Of a DNA stretch of 64,000 nucleotides, positions 1 to 6,427 are shown piece after piece (positions within the stretch are counted from its first letter, which is position 1; the number at the start of each line of letters is the position of its first letter). The notes under the pieces were generated by a model. That model did not search any database. It had not been told where the DNA came from and saw only the letters and a program-made list of their open reading frames with translations. The position numbers were made by a program, and so were the translations under genes. Source of the stretch: Ancylomarina sp. 16SWW S1-10-2. GTDB taxonomy: Bacteria > Bacteroidota > Bacteroidia > Bacteroidales > Marinifilaceae. The stretch covers positions 1 to 64,000 of the forward strand of contig NZ_SADB01000015.1 in the NCBI RefSeq assembly GCF_009669305.1, written 5' to 3'.

Positions 1-21
1 ACTTTAGTTTGGCGATTTTAG
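1..21 (+). CDS. possible 3' end of an outer-membrane protein gene (partial)
   Basis: The first 21 bases read TLVWRF and then TAG in frame 1. Alternating hydrophobic residues ending in a terminal Phe resemble the C-terminal strand of an outer-membrane beta-barrel. A hairpin follows 29 bases later, as expected after a gene end. Only six codons are visible, so this may be chance; frame 3 is also open, to a stop at 60-62. Confidence 0.22.
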   Translation, partial: TLVWRF

Positions 22-49
22 TGGTAAAAAAAAGACTTTTATTCCACAT

Positions 50-83
50 AGACAATGGGTGAGACTACTTCTCCTCATTGTCT
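50..83 (+). terminator. possible terminator hairpin
   Basis: AGACAATG at 50-57 pairs perfectly with CATTGTCT at 76-83, and the inner part pairs imperfectly. No long T run follows on the + strand. It may end whatever gene enters the window from the left. Confidence 0.35.
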
Positions 84-386
84 TGAAAAATACACCTCCT
101 TTTTTCATCTAAAATTCCATCAGTTGCATTTGTGACTTGAATCTAAGCATTCTTTTATTAGTTAAATTCTCAATTACAGATTACAAAACTTCCCTCTATC
201 TCAATATATGTTTAGAACACAGATTTGTATGCTCATTTAATATATATTCAGCTAATTTAGCTTAGAAATTAGAAATACCTAAACAATGTCGATAAACGAC
301 ACGTTTAGAACTGTATTTGACCTTGACTGAAAACCGCTGATAACCTTACTTTAAGGTATTAGTATTAATCTTTAAAAAGTAAAAAT
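84..386. other. AT-rich intergenic region with two small perfect inverted repeats
   Basis: No gene is visible here. TGTCG/CGACA at 287-291 and 297-301 (5-nt loop) and ACCTTA/TAAGGT at 343-348 and 352-357 (3-nt loop) lie 86 and 30 bases upstream of the ATG at 387. Between them is TGTATTTG (312-319), one mismatch from the Bacteroidetes -7 element. They could be operators or 5'-leader hairpins of the gene at 387. Confidence 0.3.
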
Positions 387-767
387 ATGAAAGATCTGTT
401 TTTTATGGGTGGTGCACTCTTTATGGGTGTACTTAGCATTCTTCTTATTGTTATGGTATCGTGGATTGCTTATCATTTTATTGGTGTTCTATTATCCAAG
501 AAGACAACGCAAGATGAAGCACTTCGAAAAGTAGAGTATGGAAAATCAATTGGTTTATTTGCTATGGTTATTGGCATACTTGGGCAATTACTAGGCTTAT
601 TCAATGCATTTTCGGTTTTAGAACAAGCTGGTAGTATTTCACCAAATGTGATTTATGGTGGCATAAAAGTTTCGATGATACCTACACTTTATGGAATCAT
701 TATTTACCTCCTCTCTATCCTATTATGGTTTGTTACCAGTGTTTTGATTGAAAAGAAATTAAATTAA
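387..767 (+). CDS. short MotA/TolQ/ExbB-type proton-channel family protein
   Basis: A 126-residue integral membrane protein with three hydrophobic stretches (about 4-35, 53-75 and 94-120). The middle and last parts carry the family pattern: a GILGQLLGLFNAF helix, then 'ISPNVIYGGIKVSMIPTLYG', as in the pore helices of ExbB/TolQ/MotA stator proteins. In known family members these helices form a proton-conducting pentamer that powers TonB, Tol or flagellar motors. This protein is much shorter than ExbB or TolQ (over 200 residues) and no ExbD/TolR partner is adjacent, so the energised machine is unknown. It is monocistronic: an inverted-repeat-rich leader lies upstream and a strong terminator downstream. 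The family call is good; any particular role would be a guess. Confidence 0.72.
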   Translation: MKDLFFMGGALFMGVLSILLIVMVSWIAYHFIGVLLSKKTTQDEALRKVEYGKSIGLFAMVIGILGQLLGLFNAFSVLEQAGSISPNVIYGGIKVSMIPTLYGIIIYLLSILLWFVTSVLIEKKLN

Positions 768-787
768 CAAAAAATTCTGAAAAAGTA

Positions 788-820
788 AAAGCTCATTCTT
801 TTTGCAAGAATGAGCTTTTA
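788..820. terminator. bidirectional terminator between convergent genes
   Basis: A perfect 14-bp stem (788-801 with 807-820) has a 5-nt loop. It starts with AAAA and ends with TTTT, so it works in both directions. It lies 20 bases after the stop of the + strand membrane protein and 20 bases after the end of polA on the minus strand. Confidence 0.85.
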
Positions 821-840
821 AAATTTCTATATATCACCAA

Positions 841-3636
841 TCAATGCGCCTCAAGCCAGTTCTCGCCTACTCCCATTTCTATGGTAAGTGGAACGCTTAT
901 TTTTACTGCATTTTCCATTTCTTCGCGAAGAATAATTTTCATTTGATCGAGCTCAGATTTTAAGCAATCAAAGTTCAATTCATCATGAACTTGAATCAGC
1001 ATTTTAGACTTCATGCCTTCCGCTTTCATACGATTACTAATGCCAATCATAGCCAATTTAATTACATCGGCAGCAGAACCCTGTACGGGTGCATTAATCG
1101 CATTTCGTTCTGCAATGGAACGCATCATACCATTGCTCGAGTTGATATCCTTAAGGTAACGACGGCGACCTTTAATCGTTGTCACATATTCGTTTTCTCT
1201 TGCGTCGGCAACGGACTTATCCATAAATTCTTTAACACCAGGATAGGATTCAAAATAACCAGTAATTAAAGCTTTCCCTTCCTTACGAGATATCTTCAAG
1301 TTTTCAGCCAAACCGAAAGCGGAGATACCATATATAATACCAAAGTTGGCAGACTTAGCATGCGAACGCATATCACTAGTTACTTCCTCAATTGGCAATT
1401 TATAGATTTTTGCCGCAGTTGCCTGATGGAAATCAGCTGCATGATTAAAGGCATCGATCATTGCTTTATCCTGACTCATGTGAGCCATTAAACGTAATTC
1501 GACCTGAGAGTAATCGGCTGATAAAAAGATATGATTCTCATCAGATGGAATAAAGGCTTTACGTACATATCGCCCTTGAGGTGTACGAATTGGAATATTC
1601 TGAATGTTTGGATTAATAGAACTCAAACGACCCGTTGCCGCTTCGGCTTGCTTAAACGACGTATGAATTCGTCCCGATTTCTGATTGATATAGGTTGGCA
1701 AGGCTTCCACATAGGTTGAAATTAACTTCTTCAATCCACGGAAAGTCAAAATTTTCTCAATAATTGGATGCTTATCCTTCAACTTGCTTAAAACTTGTTC
1801 CGAAGTTGAGAATTGTCCCGATTTGGTCTTTTTCGCTTTGGAGTCTAGAGCCATTTTCTCAAATAAGACCTCTCCCAATTGTTTAGGCGAAGCCACATTA
1901 AATTCCTGACCAGCCATTTCGATAATCTCTTTCTCAATTCCCTCTACCTCGGTATTTAACTCAACAGCGTAGGACTTAAGCATTGGCACATCAATCTTCA
2001 CTCCTGTGAATTCCATGTCAGCCAAAACCAGAAGAAGTGGCATTTCCATATTGTAAAATAAATCCAGAAGCTTCGAATCGGTCAACTCATTCTCTAAAGC
2101 TTCAACCAATTCAAGATTCACTAATGTCTCTTCACAATATTTATCGTGCTTAATTGGTTCTGGTTCTAACATCAGACTCAACTGAGCTTTCTTTTTCTTA
2201 TCGGGTTTTTCTGCCTCCATCATTTTATAATGGATACTTGCTTGGGCAATGGTTCCCATATCGTGCTTCAATTCTGGCTGAATTAAATAATGCGCAATCA
2301 TGGTATCAAAAATAGCACCTTTCAATTCTACACCACACCATCGCAATGCCAAAACGTCTTGCTTGATGTCGTGACCAATTTTTAGAATTTTTTCATCCTC
2401 AAAAATAAATCGGAATTCTTGAGCCACTTTTTTCGCTTGGGAAGGATCTTGAGGGAATGGCACAAAAAATGAGCGGTTATTTTTAAAGGCAAAGGCCAAT
2501 CCTAATATATTTGATTGATTAGGATCAATATCACTCAAAACGATTCTAAAAGAGAAGGATTTTTGAACACATAAATCAGCTCGTAAATCGGCTCTAACTG
2601 CCGCATTATCAAGCACAAAAAACTGAGATTTAAGGTCTTTAAGCTCTCTTAGAATAATTTCTTTCTCTTCTATCGTGCTCTTACCCACAGATTTTGAACT
2701 GTCAGGTGTATTGTTATCGACATTATCTATCGATTTACCATTTGTATTAGACAAAACCTTTTCTCTCAAAGAAAAGAACTCCAACTCCTGAAAAACACTT
2801 CCCAATGAGTCTTCATCAATATCTATTAACTTATATTTTTCATCAGAATAGTCGATAGGTACATCCAATGCGATTGTTGCCAAGACTCTCGAAAAACGAA
2901 CTTGTTCTTCTGAATTGACAATATTTTCTTTCTGCTTACCTTTTAGCTTATCCGTATTTTCATATAAACCATCGATAGATTTATAAGCTGCTAATAATTT
3001 TTGAGCCGTTTTTGGACCAATACCTGGACAACCCGGAATATTATCGGCAGCATCACCCATCAACCCTAAATAGTCAATTATTTGCTCAGGATCTTCAAGA
3101 CCAAAATTCGTTAAAATTTCGGGAACGCCTAAAACCTCTGTTTCATTGCCAGAACGACCAGGCTTAAACATGAATATATTATCACTCACCAATTGGGCAT
3201 AATCCTTATCAGGCGTCATCATATAAACCGTGAAACCTTGTTTTTCAGCTTTCTTTGCCAAAGTTCCAATCACATCATCAGCCTCATAACCTTCAACCTC
3301 AATCTCAGGAATGTTAAAGCCTTTAATAATTCGCTTAATATATGGAATAGAACTTTTTAAATCATCAGGCATAGGCGGTCTTTGTGCCTTATACGCCTCA
3401 AACATTTCGTGACGAAAGGTTTTACCTATTGGATCGAAAACAACTGCTATATGAGATGGTTTTTCCTTCTCAAGAACATTCAATAATGTATTTGTAAAAC
3501 CCAACATTGCTGAAGAGTTTATTCCCGTTGATGTGTATCTAGGATTCTTGATAAAAGCATAATACGATCGATAAATCAATGCAAAAGCATCAAGCAAAAA
3601 AAGTTTTTTATCAGGATTACTATCTGATGAATACAT
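841..3636 (-). CDS. polA: DNA polymerase I
   Basis: A 931-residue family A DNA polymerase that fills gaps and removes RNA primers in replication and repair. The N-terminal 5' nuclease (about 10-295) is intact: LFLLDAFALIYRSYY, the 'EADDVIGTLA' acidic motif near 118 and 'LMGDAADNIPG' near 192. The polymerase domain has motif A (DYSQVELRLMAHMS), motif B (AKSANFGIIYG) and motif C (QVHDELNFD). The middle 3'-5' exonuclease domain (about 325-520) keeps the fold pattern, but its catalytic residues are changed. Where the family has FDTETT it reads FRIVLS (R364 and V366 for Asp and Glu); motif II Asn is D423 with D427 kept; motif III YxxxD is not recognisable. Proofreading is therefore probably absent. 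Monocistronic, with a candidate promoter 40 bases upstream. Confidence 0.97.
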   Translation of the reverse strand: MYSSDSNPDKKLFLLDAFALIYRSYYAFIKNPRYTSTGINSSAMLGFTNTLLNVLEKEKPSHIAVVFDPIGKTFRHEMFEAYKAQRPPMPDDLKSSIPYIKRIIKGFNIPEIEVEGYEADDVIGTLAKKAEKQGFTVYMMTPDKDYAQLVSDNIFMFKPGRSGNETEVLGVPEILTNFGLEDPEQIIDYLGLMGDAADNIPGCPGIGPKTAQKLLAAYKSIDGLYENTDKLKGKQKENIVNSEEQVRFSRVLATIALDVPIDYSDEKYKLIDIDEDSLGSVFQELEFFSLREKVLSNTNGKSIDNVDNNTPDSSKSVGKSTIEEKEIILRELKDLKSQFFVLDNAAVRADLRADLCVQKSFSFRIVLSDIDPNQSNILGLAFAFKNNRSFFVPFPQDPSQAKKVAQEFRFIFEDEKILKIGHDIKQDVLALRWCGVELKGAIFDTMIAHYLIQPELKHDMGTIAQASIHYKMMEAEKPDKKKKAQLSLMLEPEPIKHDKYCEETLVNLELVEALENELTDSKLLDLFYNMEMPLLLVLADMEFTGVKIDVPMLKSYAVELNTEVEGIEKEIIEMAGQEFNVASPKQLGEVLFEKMALDSKAKKTKSGQFSTSEQVLSKLKDKHPIIEKILTFRGLKKLISTYVEALPTYINQKSGRIHTSFKQAEAATGRLSSINPNIQNIPIRTPQGRYVRKAFIPSDENHIFLSADYSQVELRLMAHMSQDKAMIDAFNHAADFHQATAAKIYKLPIEEVTSDMRSHAKSANFGIIYGISAFGLAENLKISRKEGKALITGYFESYPGVKEFMDKSVADARENEYVTTIKGRRRYLKDINSSNGMMRSIAERNAINAPVQGSAADVIKLAMIGISNRMKAEGMKSKMLIQVHDELNFDCLKSELDQMKIILREEMENAVKISVPLTIEMGVGENWLEAH

Positions 3637-3676
3637 ATATTATAGGTTTGTTAATGATGAACTATTCTAATTAAAA

Positions 3677-3684
3677 CAAAAGTA
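3677..3684 (-). promoter_or_regulatory. candidate polA promoter -7 element
   Basis: On the minus strand these bases read TACTTTTG, a perfect match to the Bacteroidetes -7 consensus TAnnTTTG. The start of transcription would be near 3670, giving a leader of about 35 nt before the ATG at 3636. I see no clear TTG -33 element at the usual distance. Confidence 0.45.
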
Positions 3685-3720
3685 AGAGAATTATTCACGG
3701 CCTTACATTTGTAGCTAAAA

Positions 3721-4296
3721 TTATTGAATCTCTTTTAACCAATTTTCTATCTCCTCTACAATCAAATCTACATTAAGCTCTTTTCGTTGAAACTGACTGG
3801 CAAACAAAACCATTTTCTTTGAATTTGATACGTCTAGATCTGCTCCACAAAAATTCCCAAATCGGAAAGCTTCCAAAGTTAAGGCATCCTTTAAGAGCTT
3901 ATATAATAATAAAGCTTCTTCTCTATTCTCAAGTTTAAACTGAGCCATATTTTCATAAACATCTTCCGGACTATTTAATTGTGATTGAAAAAGAAAGTGT
4001 GTTAAGTTATTCTTAAAGAGATTTTTGCCGAAAAAATTCGCCTTTCTGAGTTTCTCATAGGATTTAAGTCCAAAATTTGAATTCTTTTGATTCTCTTCTC
4101 TACCCATATCAATAAACAGAGCACAAAATTTTATAATTTGAACTTGATCACCTTCTAATTTCTCAAATTCAGCTATTCTTTCCACGAGTTTAAATACGCG
4201 ATATGCATGTTCAATACCGTAATGACCAGTTGAAAAAAGGGACAACATGGAATTAAGAGATTTTGTCTTATCAAAATTGGAAGAATCTAGAGTCAT
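3721..4296 (-). CDS. degenerate HD-domain-like protein
   Basis: A 191-residue soluble protein. Residues 21-80 look like the start of an HD phosphohydrolase fold: 'STGHYGIEHAYRV' with H25 and H30, a helix, then 'CALFIDMGREEN'. Small bacterial HD proteins typically have an F/L-HD-S/I-x-R-EN segment here, so the metal-binding His of the HD pair is Ile (I62) with Asp63 kept. A later His expected in 'EHG' appears as 'NFG' (74-76). It therefore looks like a non-catalytic relative that may still bind a ligand. The queD terminator lies just upstream, so it is its own unit or read with polA (84 bp apart). The match is by eye only. Confidence 0.45.
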   Translation of the reverse strand: MTLDSSNFDKTKSLNSMLSLFSTGHYGIEHAYRVFKLVERIAEFEKLEGDQVQIIKFCALFIDMGREENQKNSNFGLKSYEKLRKANFFGKNLFKNNLTHFLFQSQLNSPEDVYENMAQFKLENREEALLLYKLLKDALTLEAFRFGNFCGADLDVSNSKKMVLFASQFQRKELNVDLIVEEIENWLKEIQ

Positions 4297-4328
4297 TTTG
4301 ATATTAATTTAAAATTTGGGGTACAAAA

Positions 4329-4351
4329 AAGTCCGGATAAAAGCCGGACTT
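4329..4351 (-). terminator. terminator after queD
   Basis: AAGTCCGG/CCGGACTT form an 8-bp GC-rich stem with a 7-nt loop. On the minus strand the stem is followed by TTTTTTG. It sits 22 bases past the queD stop and closes the arsR-queD unit. Confidence 0.85.
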
Positions 4352-4373
4352 CAATTTATATATTTTCTTTTAA

Positions 4374-4820
4374 TTAGTTATCCTCTGCATACCATTCAGC
4401 AAAAGAAGTTGCTGTTTCGTGGAGTTTAAGAGAATGTAATTTTACATCTGCTGGTAAACGTTTAAGAATTCGTTGTGCAAAGTCAGCTATCATGTTCTCA
4501 CAAGTTGGCTGATAATCAAAAACGAAAAATCGTTCAAACATTTGAGGAATATTCAATTGGTCAAGCATTGGCGTTTTATCACTTAAAACAACAGCATGAT
4601 CCAATTTATCAACGATCTCTGAATTTACAATCCGCTTAAGATCTCCAAAATCCATTACCATTCCCAGTTTTGGATTCTTTTCGTCCGCAACAGGTTCTCC
4701 AATTACGGTTACATATAGAATGTATGAATGTCCGTGAATATTCTTACACAAGCCATCGTAATTCCAAAGGGCATGTGCCATTTCGAATCGAAATTCTTTG
4801 GTTAATCTAATTTTTGCCAT
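4374..4820 (-). CDS. queD: 6-carboxy-5,6,7,8-tetrahydropterin synthase
   Basis: A 148-residue member of the 6-pyruvoyl-tetrahydropterin synthase/QueD family. In bacteria QueD converts dihydroneopterin triphosphate to 6-carboxytetrahydropterin, the second step of queuosine (preQ0) biosynthesis. The zinc ligands are visible: H16 in FEMAHAL, and H29 and H31 in NIHGHSY. C25 in DGLCKNIHGHS is the likely catalytic Cys, and 'PTCENMI' provides the conserved substrate-binding Glu. Length is normal for Bacteroidota. It lies 39 bp downstream of an ArsR-type regulator on the same strand, probably co-transcribed. I see no preQ1-riboswitch-like leader. No other queuosine genes are in the window, so a pterin role other than queuosine cannot be excluded. 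Confidence 0.93.
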   Translation of the reverse strand: MAKIRLTKEFRFEMAHALWNYDGLCKNIHGHSYILYVTVIGEPVADEKNPKLGMVMDFGDLKRIVNSEIVDKLDHAVVLSDKTPMLDQLNIPQMFERFFVFDYQPTCENMIADFAQRILKRLPADVKLHSLKLHETATSFAEWYAEDN

Positions 4821-4859
4821 TTAATCAATCTAAAAAACTGTTTAAACCAGTTTTATTTT

Positions 4860-5159
4860 TTATGCCTGAGTACAATTACTGATACAATCAATAATATTGC
4901 TTAAGCTACAGTGCTTTAAGAAATAATATGTATTCTTCCCTTCGCGTTTCGATTGTAAAACACCTTTATCCTTAAGAATACCTAAATGATGTGAAGTTGT
5001 TGATTGTTCAATATTCAATAATTCATGTATTTCAGTCACCGTCAATTTCTTTCCATCGTCGAGATAACCTAAAATTGCAATTCTCATTGGATGGGCAATT
5101 GCCTTTAACATGTTGGCTGCTTGTTCTAACTTTTCCGGTTCTAAATCACTAATTTTCAT
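4860..5159 (-). CDS. ArsR/SmtB-family winged-helix regulator
   Basis: A 99-residue regulator. The HTH covers about 38-75 ('TVTEIHELLNIEQSTTSHHLGILKDKGVL'-type; recognition helix STTSHHLGILKD) and is followed by a beta-wing (SKREGKNTYYFL). The alpha-3 metal motif ELCVCDL is absent (TEIHELL here), so it is not a classical arsenite or cadmium sensor of that type. The C-terminal helix holds H83, C84, C92 and C96, which could form an alpha-5 metal site or a thiol redox switch. ArsR proteins are usually repressors released by their ligand. It precedes queD by 39 bp, and an inverted repeat overlaps its own candidate promoter, suggesting autorepression. The ligand is unknown. Confidence 0.88.
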   Translation of the reverse strand: MKISDLEPEKLEQAANMLKAIAHPMRIAILGYLDDGKKLTVTEIHELLNIEQSTTSHHLGILKDKGVLQSKREGKNTYYFLKHCSLSNIIDCISNCTQA

Positions 5160-5174
5160 ATACTAAACTTAAAC

Positions 5175-5200
5175 TTGTATTTAATAACTATACAAATATA
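5175..5200 (-). promoter_or_regulatory. candidate arsR promoter with overlapping operator
   Basis: Minus-strand bases 5200-5193 read TATATTTG, a perfect TAnnTTTG -7 element. A 6-bp inverted repeat, TTGTAT (5175-5180) and ATACAA (5190-5195) with a 9-nt spacer, overlaps its downstream edge and the expected transcription start. The arrangement fits repression of arsR-queD by its own product. Confidence 0.45.
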
Positions 5201-5421
5201 TAAATATATTCGGTTAAGAAAGAAAACTATCATATCGAAATAGCTAAATTTGTTACTTTGATATTAAATAAGCCCGTTTTGAAGAGATTCTAGTTGAATT
5301 TAGGTGATTAAAAACAAGCCTATTCCATTAAAATTAGATTGACAATAAACTTCTATTCTATTTAAAGAGGGATACATCTGAAAATTTACATCTTTTTTAT
5401 CCGTTGAAAGCACTAAATTTT

Positions 5422-5429
5422 TACCTTTG
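5422..5429 (+). promoter_or_regulatory. candidate promoter -7 element, possibly giving a leaderless mRNA
   Basis: TACCTTTG matches TAnnTTTG and ends six bases before the ATG at 5436. Transcription would start at or within a base or two of that ATG. A TTG lies at 5404-5406, but the 15-nt spacing is shorter than usual for a -33 element. Confidence 0.4.
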
Positions 5430-5435
5430 GTTGCT

Positions 5436-6419
5436 ATGACAAAAGCTTCTACTTTAAAGATTATAAAATCTCCTATAGAAAAAGAGTTAAAGGAATTTGG
5501 TCCGTATTTTAAGAATGCCATGCGGACTAAAGTTCGCCTGCTTGATATTATCAACCATTATATCATTAAAAGAAAAGGTAAAGAAATGAGGCCTATTTTG
5601 GTTTTTCTTGCAGCGAAACTCTGCGGAGAAACCAATCAATCAACCTTTACTGCAGCAACCCTTACCCAGCTATTGCATACTGCAACTTTGGTTCACGATG
5701 ATGTTGTTGACGAAGCCTACGAAAGAAGAGGTTTTTTCTCGATAAATGCACTTTGGAAATCAAAGGTTGCCGTTTTAGTGGGAGATTTTCTTTTGTCAAA
5801 GGGTTTATTAATTGCTCTCGACAACGATGAGTTTCAACAGTTAAAAGTTGTTTCTGAGTCGGTTAAAGAAATGAGTGAAGGTGAACTTTTACAAATAGAG
5901 AAGTCGAAAAAACTTGATATTACCGAAGAGGTTTACTTTGATATTATCTATAAAAAAACAGCCAGTTTAATTGCTGCTTGTACACAACTTGGTGCCCTAT
6001 CGGCAAATGCTGATACTGAAACCCAGAAAAAAATGAAAGAATTTGGGACCAACTTAGGCATTGCTTTTCAGATTAAAGATGACTTATTTGACTACGACAA
6101 GCAAGCTGCTATTGGGAAACCAACAGGGAACGATATTAAAGAAAAGAAACTAACTCTGCCTCTTATCTCGGTACTAAGAGATTGTTCTCCTAAGGAACGA
6201 AGATGGGCAATTAAAATTCTGAAAAAACATAATAAGAATAAAGAACGCGTTCAAGAACTGATACAATTTGTAAAAGACAAAGGTGGTATTGAATACACAC
6301 GAGAAAAAATGTTAGAATACAAGGCTAAAGCGGAAGCTATTATTATGACTTTTCCGGAATCTGATGCTAGAAATGCAATGAGCGCTTTGGTAGATTATAC
6401 GATAGAAAGGAAAATATAG
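5436..6419 (+). CDS. polyprenyl diphosphate synthase
   Basis: A trans-isoprenyl diphosphate synthase (327 residues from this ATG) that condenses isopentenyl diphosphate onto an allylic primer to make a long-chain polyprenyl diphosphate, probably the menaquinone side chain. The first Asp-rich motif is DDVVD (88-92) in 'LVHDDVVDEAYERRG'; the second is in 'IKDDLFDYD' (near 210). GKEMRP (48-53) is the conserved binding segment for isopentenyl diphosphate. The small residues just before the first Asp motif suggest a long product, but chain length cannot be fixed by eye. A TTG nine bases upstream (5427) would add MVA, but that TTG lies inside the candidate -7 element, so the ATG is preferred. Its tail converges on the histidine kinase gene, 8 bp away. 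Confidence 0.93.
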   Translation: MTKASTLKIIKSPIEKELKEFGPYFKNAMRTKVRLLDIINHYIIKRKGKEMRPILVFLAAKLCGETNQSTFTAATLTQLLHTATLVHDDVVDEAYERRGFFSINALWKSKVAVLVGDFLLSKGLLIALDNDEFQQLKVVSESVKEMSEGELLQIEKSKKLDITEEVYFDIIYKKTASLIAACTQLGALSANADTETQKKMKEFGTNLGIAFQIKDDLFDYDKQAAIGKPTGNDIKEKKLTLPLISVLRDCSPKERRWAIKILKKHNKNKERVQELIQFVKDKGGIEYTREKMLEYKAKAEAIIMTFPESDARNAMSALVDYTIERKI

Positions 6420-6427
6420 CAACGAAC

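Noticed and set aside
4821-4859. preQ1 riboswitch before queD
   Set aside because: The gap is 39 bases and shows no preQ1 aptamer stem; regulation more likely comes through the ArsR-type gene.
5300-5554. Minus-strand frame of 84 codons across the start of the polyprenyl synthase gene
   Set aside because: It overlaps a clear gene on the other strand and its upstream region; the product resembles nothing.
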